Positions 17,454 through 25,913 of a stretch of 48,458 bases of DNA are shown here, in pieces. Both the position numbers and the translations under genes were made by a program. The stretch is from contig JAHBXY010000061.1 in the NCBI GenBank assembly GCA_019636275.1, positions 1-48,458 on the forward strand, in the 5' to 3' direction. The DNA comes from Planctomycetota bacterium. GTDB lineage: Bacteria > Planctomycetota > J058. Position 1 is the stretch's first letter. Each line of letters opens with the position of its first letter. Under the pieces are notes generated by a model that saw only the letters and a list, made by a program, of their open reading frames with translations, ran no database searches and was not told the origin of the DNA.

Positions 17454-19283
17454 TCAGTCCAGCTCCGCCTTGAACACCGACGGCGCCAGCGCCTTGCTCT
17501 TGTCGGTGCCCTCGGCCACGAGCAGGCCGACGACCTTGCCGTTGGCGTCGATCACCGGGCCGCCGATCCAGGAGCGGAACGACGGCGCGTCGAGCTCCAT
17601 GCGCTTGCCGGCGGTCGCCACCTTGCCCTGGAACAGGAACAGGCCCACCTGCGTGGCCTCGAGGCCGTCGCCGCCCTGCTGGGTGCCGAGGACGACGAGC
17701 GGCAGCCCGGCCGCCGGCTCGCCCTGCCCGAGCGGCAGGTAGGGCTGGTCGGTGAGGCCGTCGATCTTGAGGATCACCACGTCCGACTCGTCGCGCCGGT
17801 GCGGGCGGACCTTGACCTCGACCTGCGCGTTGTCGAAGGGGATCGTCACCGGCGCCTCGGCGCCGACCGAGTCGTTGAAGCGGCGGACGACGGTCACCTT
17901 CGCGCCCGTGTAGGTCGTCGTGTAGATCCCGGCCGTCGCGGTCATGACCTCGAGGTCGGTGAGCACCTGCATGCCCTTCTCGCGCAGCTTCGTGGCCAGG
18001 GCCAGCGCCGCCGGCTCGAAGTTCTGCGGCTCGACGACCTCCTTGGCCGTGACGATGTGCCCCGACGCGCTGGCGAAGAAGCCCGTCCCGTGCGCCTCGG
18101 CCACGGGGATGCGGATCTTCGTCGTGTCGACCCGCTGCCCGGCCGGGATCGCGAACACGCGCGCCCGGATGCCCACGACCTTGGCCTTGGCCTCGCTCGC
18201 CGCCTTGGTCAGGTCCTCGCCCACGTTCTCGGCGCGCGTGAGCTGCGCCTGGAACTTCTGCAGCTGCTCCTGGAGCGCCGGGTCGTCGGGGTTCTCGGCC
18301 AGCGCCTTCTGCAGGGCCTCGACCGCCCCCTTCAGCTCGTCGGGGTTCGTGCTCCCCTCGAGCGCGCGCAGGTTCTCCTTGATCTTCGCCGCGTCGCTCA
18401 GGCGGCGGATGAGCTCGGCCAGCCGCCGCTCCTCCTCCTCCTTGGCCTTCTTCAGCGCCTCCTCGGCCTTCTTCTGGTCCTCCTCGCGCTTCTTCGCCGC
18501 GTCCTCGGCCATCTTGCCCGCCGCGGTCGCCTGCGAGCGCAGGGCCGTGAGCTGCGCCAGGGTCGCCGCCTCCGCGGCCGCGTCGAACTTCTTCACCGCG
18601 AGCGCGAGCTGCGCCTTGGCCTGGTCCCAGGCCTCGTCCTTCTCCGCCGCCTCGGCCGCGAGGGCGGCCGCGAGGGCGGCCTCGAAGTCGGCCTTCGCCG
18701 TGGCCTCGCCTGCCGCGCCCATGGCCTCGGCCTTGGCGCGCGCGCGCGGCAGCTCGTCGGTCCTGAGGGCCGCGACCTCGGCCTTGAGGGCCTTCTTCTT
18801 CGCGCTGCTGGAGTACAGGAAGACGCCCAGGCCGCCGAACACGAGCAGGAAGAAGAGGCAGGTCGCCACGAGGACGTTGCGCGACTTGCTCTTCTTCTTC
18901 TCCTCCTCGGCCCCGGCGAGCTTGTCGCTCAGGTCCTGGATCATCTGCGTCTTCTTGCCGGGGCCCGCGTGGAAGATGTAGGTCAGCTTGACCTTCGGCC
19001 CCTTGTCGCCGAACTGCACCACGCTGTCGTTGGGCAGGGGCACGGCGCCGTTGACCTTCGCGCCGTTGAGGAACGTCCCGTTGCGGCTGCCCAGGTCCTG
19101 CAGCATGACCTGGTCGCCCTGGAACGTGATCGACGCGTGGTTCGTCGAGACGTCGAGGTCCTTGAACGGGTCGAAGGAGAGCTGGTTGCTCGCCGGGTCG
19201 CGCCCGACGGCGATGACGGGGCCGGGGAGATGCTCGGTCTGGCCCTGCTTGCTGCCCTCCAGGTGGACGACGGTGAGCTTCAT
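17454..19283 (-). CDS. FHA, membrane, coiled-coil and inactive trypsin-like protease protein
   Basis: This 609-residue protein has an N-terminal FHA domain (1-105) with good motifs: GR at 27-28, STNH at 46-49 and GSRNGTFLNG at 65-74. A basic stretch precedes one membrane helix (about 137-158). An Ala/Lys/Glu coiled coil (165-365) leads to a trypsin/HtrA-like fold (about 370-605). In that fold, GTGFFASASGHIVTAKEVV aligns with the strand carrying the catalytic His, which is E415 here. D501 is kept (ESDVVILKI). The GNSGGP loop reads SWIGGP, so I573 replaces the nucleophile Ser. It should be a binding module, not an enzyme. The FHA would face the cytoplasm and the pseudoprotease the periplasm. 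ATG 19283 has a GGAGGGG-type ribosome-binding site. Confidence 0.85.
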   Translation of the reverse strand: MKLTVVHLEGSKQGQTEHLPGPVIAVGRDPASNQLSFDPFKDLDVSTNHASITFQGDQVMLQDLGSRNGTFLNGAKVNGAVPLPNDSVVQFGDKGPKVKLTYIFHAGPGKKTQMIQDLSDKLAGAEEEKKKSKSRNVLVATCLFFLLVFGGLGVFLYSSSAKKKALKAEVAALRTDELPRARAKAEAMGAAGEATAKADFEAALAAALAAEAAEKDEAWDQAKAQLALAVKKFDAAAEAATLAQLTALRSQATAAGKMAEDAAKKREEDQKKAEEALKKAKEEEERRLAELIRRLSDAAKIKENLRALEGSTNPDELKGAVEALQKALAENPDDPALQEQLQKFQAQLTRAENVGEDLTKAASEAKAKVVGIRARVFAIPAGQRVDTTKIRIPVAEAHGTGFFASASGHIVTAKEVVEPQNFEPAALALATKLREKGMQVLTDLEVMTATAGIYTTTYTGAKVTVVRRFNDSVGAEAPVTIPFDNAQVEVKVRPHRRDESDVVILKIDGLTDQPYLPLGQGEPAAGLPLVVLGTQQGGDGLEATQVGLFLFQGKVATAGKRMELDAPSFRSWIGGPVIDANGKVVGLLVAEGTDKSKALAPSVFKAELD

Positions 19284-19392
19284 GGACCTGCCCCTCCCCT
19301 CCGGCTGAGATCTTCAACGGCGCGCCGGGCGCCGGTCGGGCGCACATGATCGCCGGCCGCGGGCCCGGCCCGAAGCGTCACGGCGCCGAGCG

Positions 19393-20745
19393 TTACGTGC
19401 GGGCCTCGACGGCGGGCTCGGGCGCCCCCGGCGCGCGCGCGGCCGCGGCCTGCGCGCGGGCGCGGTCGCCCTCGAGCTCCTCGGCTCGGTCCTCGAGGCG
19501 CTTCAGCTTCTGCCGCAGCGTCTTGACCATCGTGTCGCGCTCGGTCTTCGTCCGGGCGAGCTCGTCGCGCACCTCGGCGATGAGCTTCTCGAGCGCCTCG
19601 CTCTCGCCCTCGAGCTCCTCGACGCGCTCGTCGAGCTCGTCGATCTTCTCCTCGTAGGCCTCGACCAGCGTGCGCAGCTCCGCGTTGCTCTGCTCGAGCC
19701 GCTCCGCCTCGGCCTGCAGCTCCTTGACGCGCTCGCGCACGAGCGACCCGCGGTCGGCCGCCTGCTGCTCGACCTGGAACTGCAGGGCCGCCAGGCGCTC
19801 CTTCAGCTCCTCGTTCTCGAGCAGCAGCTCCGAGTTGACCTCCTCGAAGCGCGCGACCTCGTCCTTGGCCGTCTTGACCTCGTCGCGCCACTCCTCGAGC
19901 TTCTCGTGGCTGCGCAGGACCTCGCCGGCCATCGAGTCCTTCTGCTTCTCGGCGACGGACCGGGCCTCGGCGACGCGCTGCTCGAGCTGCGCGATCTCGC
20001 GCCGCTGGGCCGCCAGCTCCTCGTCGCGCTCGAGCACGAGCGCCGCCTTCTCGTCGGCGATCTGCTGCAGCTCGAGGTTGCGCGCCTCGAGGTCGTCGGC
20101 GACCGACGCGGCGTAGCCGCCGACGTCGCTCACGCCGGCGCTGGACTCGAGCGCCTCGGTGAGCGCCTGCGCCTCCTGCGTCTTCATGGCCAGCTTGCGC
20201 CGCAGGTCGCGCACGAGCTCCTTGAGCAGGTCCGGGTCGTCGGGCGTGCCCTCGTCGCTGGTCGGAGCGCTGGTCGGAGCGCTGGTCGGAGCGCTGGTCG
20301 GGGCCGGGGCCGGCGTGGCGGCCGGAGCGGGCTCGTCGTGGTCGGCCTCGGCAGGCTCGTCGTCGGCCTCGATCGCGGGGGCGGCGGCGACCGGCGCCGG
20401 AGCGGCGGCGATCGGGGCGGCGGCGACCGCCCCGCCCGACAGCTCGAACCGCAGCTCCGCGGTGCCCACCCGCAGGGCGTCCTGGTCCTTGAGGGGGACG
20501 CGGTCCTCGACCTTCTCCCCGTTGACGTAGGTGCCGCCCTTGGACTTGAGGTCCTCGAGGAAGACGATGCCGTCCTCCACGATGAGCCGGGCGTGCTTGA
20601 AGCCGACGTCCTTGTCGCGGAGCTGGATCTCCGCGGCCCGGCCCGTCCCGATCTGGTGCTCGCCCGGGGGGAGCTCCAGGACCTCGCCCGAGCGCTTGCC
20701 GCTGAGGATCGTGAGTCGGGCCTGCAAGCCAGTCCCCCCCGTCAC
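19393..20745 (-). CDS. FHA-domain protein with long coiled coil
   Basis: This 450-residue cytoplasmic protein has an FHA domain at about 10-101 (IGTGRAAEIQL, FKHARL, KSKGGTYVNG). It is followed by an Ala/Pro linker with four TSAP units and a near-continuous acidic coiled coil (about 205-440) of Leu/Glu/Arg heptads. There is no membrane segment. The start is GTG 20745; TAGGAT about 60 bases upstream is a possible -10. It precedes the FHA/pseudoprotease gene on the same strand with a 109-base gap, so the two may be co-transcribed. A scaffold recruited to phosphothreonine is the likely role; the kinase at 35381 is the only one seen in this window. Confidence 0.82.
   Translation of the reverse strand: MTGGTGLQARLTILSGKRSGEVLELPPGEHQIGTGRAAEIQLRDKDVGFKHARLIVEDGIVFLEDLKSKGGTYVNGEKVEDRVPLKDQDALRVGTAELRFELSGGAVAAAPIAAAPAPVAAAPAIEADDEPAEADHDEPAPAATPAPAPTSAPTSAPTSAPTSDEGTPDDPDLLKELVRDLRRKLAMKTQEAQALTEALESSAGVSDVGGYAASVADDLEARNLELQQIADEKAALVLERDEELAAQRREIAQLEQRVAEARSVAEKQKDSMAGEVLRSHEKLEEWRDEVKTAKDEVARFEEVNSELLLENEELKERLAALQFQVEQQAADRGSLVRERVKELQAEAERLEQSNAELRTLVEAYEEKIDELDERVEELEGESEALEKLIAEVRDELARTKTERDTMVKTLRQKLKRLEDRAEELEGDRARAQAAAARAPGAPEPAVEART
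20256..20303. repeat. Four tandem 12-base units in the FHA/coiled-coil gene
   Basis: CGCTGGTCGGAG is repeated four times; the last copy differs by one base. On the coding strand it encodes the TSAP linker. The period of 12 preserves frame. Confidence 0.85.
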
Positions 20746-20935
20746 GAGGCCGGCGCGGGCCGGGGCCCCCGCCGTCGTCGTCGACCGTCGTGGTCGTGAG
20801 CCCGTGATCCTACCGAGTCGAGCCGCCCAGGTGTGCCGTCAGGAACGGCTCCGAGCAGCTTGACCGCGCGATGCCACCTCGTTGAGCCAGCGTGATTTAG
20901 CACACGCGCCGGGGCCGTGTCAACGTCGCCGCGGC

Positions 20936-22510
20936 TCAGGCGAGGGGCTCGAGCGCCTCGTCGCTCGAGGTCGTGGGCAGCTCGTCGGGCAGCGCCTCGC
21001 CGGGCCCGGGCGACCAGGCGGGGAGGACCACGCGGAAGCGCGCGCCCCGGCCCGGCCCGTCGCTCTCGGCGCCGATCGTGCCGCCGTGGCGGCTCACGGC
21101 GCCGTAGACCAGGGCCAGCCCCAGGCCGGTGCCCTCGCTGCCGCGGGTGGTGAAGAAGGGCTCGAACAGCCGCTCGAGGTCCGCCGGGGCGATGCCCACG
21201 CCGGTGTCGGCGACCTCGAGCCACACCTGCTCGCCCTCGCGCCCGCCGCGGACGGCGATGTCGCCGCCCTGGGCGACGGCCTCCAGGGCGTTGAAGAGCA
21301 GGTTCAGGAGCGCCTCCTTGAGGGCGTCCGGGTCGCCCTTCACGGGCAGGCGCCCGGCGAGCTCGAGCCGCAGGCCGCGCTCGCGCGCGCGCGGGTCGAG
21401 GCGGGCCAGCGAGACCGCGTCGCGGGCCACGAGGCCCAGGTCGAACGGCACGAGCACCGTCGGCTTCTGGCGGGAGAAGTCGAGCAGGCGCCGCACGACC
21501 TTCTTCAGCCGGTAGGCCTCGGACTCGATCGTCTCCAGGTAGTCGGGGAAGTCGGCGAACCCGGGCGCCGCGGCGAGCGCCGGGTCCTTCGCCCGGTCGA
21601 GCAGCCCCTCGGCCGCGCCGGCGATCACGGTCAGCGGGTTGCTCACCTCGTGGGCGACGCCGGCGGCCAGCCGCCCGACGGCCGCCAGCCGCCGCTCGCG
21701 CTCGAGCTCCTGCTCGCGCAGGCGCAGCTCCTCGGTGCGCTTCTTCACCTCGGCCTCCAGGCCCGTGTAGACCGTGCGCAGGCGCGCCGTCATGTCGTTG
21801 AACGCGCTGGCCAGCTCGCCCAGCTCGTCGCCCGTGCGCACGTGGACGACCGTGTCGAGCTTGCCCTTGCCGACCTCGCGCGCCGCGCGCAGGAGCTTGA
21901 CGACCGGGTGCGCCGTGACGCGCGCGAGCACGATCGCGCCCACGACCCACGAGAGCAGGGCCAGCGACAGGCCGCCGATCGTCACCCAGCGGTCGAGGCG
22001 GTCCGCCCGGTCGACGACCCGCTGGGTGGCGAGGCGGGCCTCGTGGCCGACCGGCTCGATCACGCCCTCCTCCTGGACCGCGATCAGGGCCACGTGCGCC
22101 CGCTCGACGGCGTCGCGCTCGGGGAAGCCCGCCCGCCCGGCGGCCGCGGCGTAGGCCCGGCCGCTGGCCCGGTAGGCCTCCACCGCCGCCGCGACGCGCT
22201 CGATCGCCGCGCGCGAGGCGGGGCTCGTCGTCAGGCGCTCGAGGCTGCGGCAGAGGACGAGCGTGCGGTCGGCGTGCTCGACCAGCGCCGCGCGCGCGCG
22301 CGAGCCCTCGACGCCGAGCGCGTCGGGCCCGGGCAGGCGGGCCAGCTCGGCCTTGATCTGGCCGCACAGGTCGTCGGTCTGCGTGTAGCGCTGCAGCCGC
22401 TCGACGTCGCGGCCGACGACCCGCAGGCTGTAGGCGGCCGTGAGCCCCTCGACGATCGGGAAGGCGCCCGAGGCGAGGAACAGGAAGATGAGCTTGGTGC
22501 GGACGCGCAC
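20936..22510 (-). CDS. Membrane sensor histidine kinase
   Basis: This 524-residue protein has two membrane helices (about 7-26 and 176-198) flanking a helical periplasmic sensor of about 150 residues without a PAS signature. A HAMP domain (199-250), a short coiled coil, a HisKA domain with phospho-accepting H287 (VAHEVSNPL) and an HATPase_c domain follow; the latter has an N-box (LLNLLFNALEAV), DTGVGIAP, and FEPFFTT then GTGLGLAL. Autophosphorylation is expected. The closest response regulator is the NtrC-type one starting at 10221, so pairing is only a possibility. The start GTG 22510 has TACCCT seven bases upstream and CTGACG 17 bases further, arguing for a leaderless transcript. Confidence 0.93.
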   Translation of the reverse strand: MRVRTKLIFLFLASGAFPIVEGLTAAYSLRVVGRDVERLQRYTQTDDLCGQIKAELARLPGPDALGVEGSRARAALVEHADRTLVLCRSLERLTTSPASRAAIERVAAAVEAYRASGRAYAAAAGRAGFPERDAVERAHVALIAVQEEGVIEPVGHEARLATQRVVDRADRLDRWVTIGGLSLALLSWVVGAIVLARVTAHPVVKLLRAAREVGKGKLDTVVHVRTGDELGELASAFNDMTARLRTVYTGLEAEVKKRTEELRLREQELERERRLAAVGRLAAGVAHEVSNPLTVIAGAAEGLLDRAKDPALAAAPGFADFPDYLETIESEAYRLKKVVRRLLDFSRQKPTVLVPFDLGLVARDAVSLARLDPRARERGLRLELAGRLPVKGDPDALKEALLNLLFNALEAVAQGGDIAVRGGREGEQVWLEVADTGVGIAPADLERLFEPFFTTRGSEGTGLGLALVYGAVSRHGGTIGAESDGPGRGARFRVVLPAWSPGPGEALPDELPTTSSDEALEPLA

Positions 22511-22517
22511 GGGCTAC

Positions 22518-22523
22518 AGGGTA
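22518..22523 (-). promoter_or_regulatory. Leaderless-type promoter of the sensor kinase
   Basis: TACCCT lies seven bases before GTG 22510. CTGACG at 22541-22546 is a -35-like box with a 17-base spacer, overlapping the end of the upstream lipoprotein gene. Confidence 0.6.
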
Positions 22524-22542
22524 GCGCACCCGCCAGGGGCCG

Positions 22543-23157
22543 TCAGTTGCGGATCCCCGCCCTGTCCCGCAGCCCCTGCTCGTACTCCTTCCACTGGGCC
22601 AGGAGCGGCCCGGTGGGCTTGCCGAGCTCGATCGCGCGCTCGATGTCGCGGGCGGCCGCCTGCCAGTCCTCGAAGAAGATGTCCGTGCGCATGAGCAGGT
22701 AGTAGCCCCAGCCGGCGAGGTGCTGGTCGGAGGTGTCGTCGACCACCACGCGCAGGTTCTCGCGCGCGGCCTGGTAGTGCGGCGTGGCCTTGGCCCGGTG
22801 CTCGTTGGCCTCGCGCCGGTGCGAGAGCGCGTCGTCGCGGCGCCCCTGCTCGGCCATGCGGGCCGAGGCGCGGACCGCCTGGCGCTCGCGCACGTGGTGC
22901 GCCTCGCCCACCTCGTACTGCAGGCGGGCCAGCTCGAAGCGCATGCGCGTGTGGCCGGGGTACTGGCCGACGCCGCCGCTCAAGGTGCGGATGGCCTGGT
23001 CGACGTTGCCCTGCTCGGCCTGCTTGATCCCCTGGGCGAACACCTCGTTGCCGGCCGGGTCGCCGCTCGAGGCGCAGCCGCCGGCGATGAGCAGCGCCCC
23101 CAGGAGCGGGGTCAGCAGGGCGACCTTGGCGGCCGCGCGGGGAGAGGTCCTGTTCAC
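22543..23157 (-). CDS. TPR-like lipoprotein
   Basis: This protein of 204 residues starts at GTG 23157 and has a lipoprotein signal (ALLTPLLGALLIAGGC, lipobox AGGC). The body is helical with TPR character: ANEVFAQGIKQAEQGNVDQA followed by further helix pairs to about residue 195. An in-frame ATG at 23223 would add 22 residues before the signal peptide. GTG 23157 is preferred because AGGAG lies eight bases before it and the signal then starts normally. It probably works in the envelope as an assembly or scaffold lipoprotein. It follows another lipoprotein gene and precedes the sensor kinase on the same strand. Confidence 0.75.
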   Translation of the reverse strand: MNRTSPRAAAKVALLTPLLGALLIAGGCASSGDPAGNEVFAQGIKQAEQGNVDQAIRTLSGGVGQYPGHTRMRFELARLQYEVGEAHHVRERQAVRASARMAEQGRRDDALSHRREANEHRAKATPHYQAARENLRVVVDDTSDQHLAGWGYYLLMRTDIFFEDWQAAARDIERAIELGKPTGPLLAQWKEYEQGLRDRAGIRN

Positions 23158-23225
23158 GCCGGGAGCTCCTGGGCTCGGGAGGCGACCGTCCGAGAGGACG
23201 GTCGGGGTCGTGGGCGGGTTCATCG

Positions 23226-24092
23226 CTAGCCGCCCGGCGGGCGCGTGCCCGCCTCGCTGACGCGCATCCGGTCGCGCACGAAGGGCTTGACCGGCTGGAA
23301 CTGGCCGAGCCGCTGCTCGGTGACCCGCTCGGCGATCTCGCGGCGCAGCTCGTTGTAGTCGAGGCGCAGCGGGTCGCGCTCCGGGATCCCGGCCATGTCC
23401 ATCTCGTGCAGGACCTGGTCGAGCCAGCGCTGGGCCTCGAGGTAGTTCTGCTGGTAGAAGTGCAGCTTCCAGATGTAGTCGTAGACGCTCTTGTCGTCGG
23501 CCCGCTGCTGGCGGTAGCTCGTGAACAGGCTCAGCGAGCGGGCGCCGGCGCGGTTGAGGTTCACGAGCAGGAGGTCGAAGGTGGGCCGCAGCTCGGCCAC
23601 CTTGGCGGCGACCTGCTCGTCGGTGAGCCTGCCGCCGCCGTCGCTCTGGTGCGCCGTGCGCTCGAGCTCGAGGCGGCCCATCTCCCAGGCGTAGCTGTCG
23701 GCCAGGCGGAACCAGTAGGAGGCCTCGAAGAACATGCACTGGGCCAGCAGGTAGCGGTCACGCGAGGAGTCGGGGACCTTGGAGAGGATCTCCTCGAGCA
23801 GCTCGATCGCCTGGCGGATGGCCTGGGTCGGCTCGTTGCGCAGGCAGCGCTGGACCATGTAGCGCCGCTCGGTCACCCAGCGCGCCACCTGCTCGGGGTC
23901 GCGCTCGCCGGTGCGCTTGTCGCGGTCGATGTCCTCCCACAGGACCTGGAAGTCCGTCGGGAGCCGCGGCCCCGGGGGGAGCACGATCGCCGGGCCGTCG
24001 ACCGTCGGCAGCTCGTCCTCGGTCGGCTGGTTGCTGGCGCAGCCGCCCAGGGCGAGCGCCGCGAGCGTCAAGGTCACCGCGGGCAGCCTCAC
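23226..24092 (-). CDS. Helical lipoprotein, coupled to rqcH
   Basis: This protein of 288 residues starts at GTG 24092, whose last two bases and the next A form the TGA of rqcH (GTGA overlap). GGAAGGAG lies seven bases upstream. The signal ends in LALGGC, followed by CASNQPTEDE. The body is long charged helices with many Tyr, Trp and Gln (DRYLLAQCMFFEASYWFR, SYRQQRADDKSVYDYIWK), similar to TPR-type tallying helices, without a known domain name. It should be a lipid-anchored envelope protein. Coupling to a cytosolic ribosome-rescue factor is probably incidental operon packing. Confidence 0.75.
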   Translation of the reverse strand: MRLPAVTLTLAALALGGCASNQPTEDELPTVDGPAIVLPPGPRLPTDFQVLWEDIDRDKRTGERDPEQVARWVTERRYMVQRCLRNEPTQAIRQAIELLEEILSKVPDSSRDRYLLAQCMFFEASYWFRLADSYAWEMGRLELERTAHQSDGGGRLTDEQVAAKVAELRPTFDLLLVNLNRAGARSLSLFTSYRQQRADDKSVYDYIWKLHFYQQNYLEAQRWLDQVLHEMDMAGIPERDPLRLDYNELRREIAERVTEQRLGQFQPVKPFVRDRMRVSEAGTRPPGG

Positions 24093-25681
24093 GCCTCGTC
24101 TCCTTCCGCGTCCTCGCGCCGGCCGGTCCCCAGGACGCGCCGCAGGCGCTCCGGGTCGTTGCCGGCCCGGATCGTCTTCTCGTTGCTGATCTGCACCAGC
24201 CCCGGCTTGGCCCCGCGCGGCTTCTTCACCCACTTGCGCGGCGTGTAGCTCACGTCGACCGCCGCGCCCCGGTTGCGCGCCTTCGACCAGTGGACGGCGA
24301 CCGTGGCCGCGTCGAGCAGGCTCTCGTGGTTGGGCGGGCGGTTCGGGTCGACGCGCAGGATCACGTGCGAGCCCGGCATGCCGCGCACGTGGAAGAACAG
24401 GTCGTTGCCGCGCGCCATGCGCATGGTCAGGCGGTCGTTCTCCTCGTCGTTGCGCCCGACGAGGACCTCGTGGCCCTCGCGCGTGCGGAACGAGCGCGGG
24501 CCCTGGTTCACCTGCGCCTTGGCCCGCGGCGCCGCCTCCTTGGGCAGCGCGCCCAGCTTGCGCAGGGTCTTCTCGTGGGCGTCGAGGGCCTCGTCGTCGT
24601 CGGGCGCGGTCTCCTCGATGGCGGCCACGAGCCCCTGCAGGTCGGCGATGCCGCGGTCGACCTCGCCCAGGCGCATCTGCACCGAGGCCTCGCCGGCGCG
24701 CAGCTTGCGCGCCTTCTTGTAGAGGGCCTCGAACTGGTCCTGGACGGGCTCGGCCGGGTCGAGCGCCACGACGACCTCGACGGGCTCGCCCGTCGCGTAG
24801 TCGGTGAGGCGCGCCTCGCGCGCGCCGCGCGGGATCGCGGCCATGTTCGCCTTGAGCAGGTCCGCCTGTCGCTCGAGGTCGTCGGCGCGGGCCACCTCGG
24901 CGAGCTGCGCCTCGAGCTTGTGCACGAGCCCCTCCGCCCGGCGCAGGGCCTGGCGCGCGGCCCGCAGGTAGCCGCCGTGCCGCGACGCCGACGCGGCCGC
25001 CTCGGCCTTCTCGCGCTGGAGGGCCGCCACCGCGGGCCCGAGCGTCAGGCGGCCCGGCTCGAGCTCGACCTCGGGGCAGAGCTGCGGCTCGTCCGGCGGC
25101 TGGTCGGGCCGCGGCGGGCGCGGCGCCGGCGCCTGGTAGAGGGTCCCGCGCTCGAACGTCCGGGGCGCGCGGCCCGCGCTCAGGGCGCCCAGGCAGCGCA
25201 CGTGACCGCCGTCGTCGCGGGCGCCGAGGACCAGGTTGCCCTGCCGGCCGATGAGCTCGACGAGGAGGCGCAGGCGCGGCTGCGCGTCGGGCGACGGCGA
25301 GGGCTCGAGGTGCGTCGCGTCGAGCCACACGATCCGCTCGCCCGGCACGGCCACGACGTCGTCGACGCGCGCGCCGACGAGGTGCCGGCGGAGCAGGGCC
25401 AGGAACGGGTGCGGGTCACGGGCCTGGGCCTTCTTGGCCCGGTCGTCGTCGGCCGCGACGAGGTCCGGCGGCAGGGCCACGACGCGCGCCCAGTCGGCCG
25501 GCAGGGCCACCTCGAGCGCCGCCCGGGACGTGGCCCGCGCCTCGGGGTCGCCGCCCTCGTGGTGGCGGACGAGGAGCACCCAGGCGTCGGCGTCGTCGCG
25601 CCAGACCCGGTGGACGAACGCTCCCCGCAGGGCCGGGGCGGCCTCCTGGATCCAACGCCTGACATCCGCCGTGGTGATCAA
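24089..25681 (-). CDS. rqcH: NFACT-family Rqc2 homologue (RqcH)
   Basis: This 530-residue protein matches NFACT-N (1-190), a central coiled-coil/HhH part (200-400) and an NFACT-R domain (about 405-500) with GHEVLVGRNDEEND and FHVRGMPGSHVILR. RqcH binds peptidyl-tRNA on split 50S subunits and adds C-terminal alanine tails to stalled chains. In characterised RqcH an Asp-Arg pair in NFACT-N is needed for tailing; here the matching pair is E115-R116 (PGERIV), a conservative change. The start is TTG at 25679-25681; the N-terminus then aligns well and no better in-frame start exists. TATACT sits eight bases upstream. Confidence 0.9.
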   Translation of the reverse strand: MITTADVRRWIQEAAPALRGAFVHRVWRDDADAWVLLVRHHEGGDPEARATSRAALEVALPADWARVVALPPDLVAADDDRAKKAQARDPHPFLALLRRHLVGARVDDVVAVPGERIVWLDATHLEPSPSPDAQPRLRLLVELIGRQGNLVLGARDDGGHVRCLGALSAGRAPRTFERGTLYQAPAPRPPRPDQPPDEPQLCPEVELEPGRLTLGPAVAALQREKAEAAASASRHGGYLRAARQALRRAEGLVHKLEAQLAEVARADDLERQADLLKANMAAIPRGAREARLTDYATGEPVEVVVALDPAEPVQDQFEALYKKARKLRAGEASVQMRLGEVDRGIADLQGLVAAIEETAPDDDEALDAHEKTLRKLGALPKEAAPRAKAQVNQGPRSFRTREGHEVLVGRNDEENDRLTMRMARGNDLFFHVRGMPGSHVILRVDPNRPPNHESLLDAATVAVHWSKARNRGAAVDVSYTPRKWVKKPRGAKPGLVQISNEKTIRAGNDPERLRRVLGTGRREDAEGDEA

Positions 25682-25689
25682 GGCCGAGG

Positions 25690-25695
25690 AGTATA
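25690..25695 (-). promoter_or_regulatory. Leaderless-type -10 box of rqcH
   Basis: TATACT, close to the sigma-70 consensus, lies eight bases before the TTG start. No Shine-Dalgarno sequence is visible and no clear -35 box was found. Confidence 0.6.
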
Positions 25696-25817
25696 AGACG
25701 GGTTGCGCGTCACGGCGTGGTCACGTTCGGCCACCCGCCGCGCCACGCGCCCGGAGCCCGTCAGGAGCCGGACCAAGGGCCCCGCTCCTGGCGGAGTCCG
25801 TGCCCCGCACGAGCTCC

Positions 25818-25913
25818 CGGGTGGAACGGAGCAGCCAGCCAGGCGAGGCCGCGGAGGCCGAGGCGATGCGGCGCCCGGCACCCGCGGCCGCAGCCGCCGA
25901 TCACATCGTCAGT
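25818..25913 (-). repeat. Dispersed intergenic repeat B, short copy
   Basis: On the minus strand this segment starts at the TGA of ndk and runs about 96 bases downstream. It matches both ends of 32242-32508: GATCACATCGTCAGT against GATCACACCGTCAGT, CCGCGGCCGCAGCCG, and AGGCGAGGCCGCGGAGGCCG. The middle 170 or so bases of the other copy are absent. The rest of the spacer, 25682-25817, has no gene but contains a small CAGGAGC/GCTCCTG inverted repeat. Confidence 0.65.

Noticed and set aside
13186..19347. A single 2053-codon open frame on the minus strand
   Set aside because: Its middle part is Arg/Pro/Gly-rich shadow translation of other frames. Only the last 585 codons (13186-14940) look like protein, and the other stretches are better explained by separate genes.
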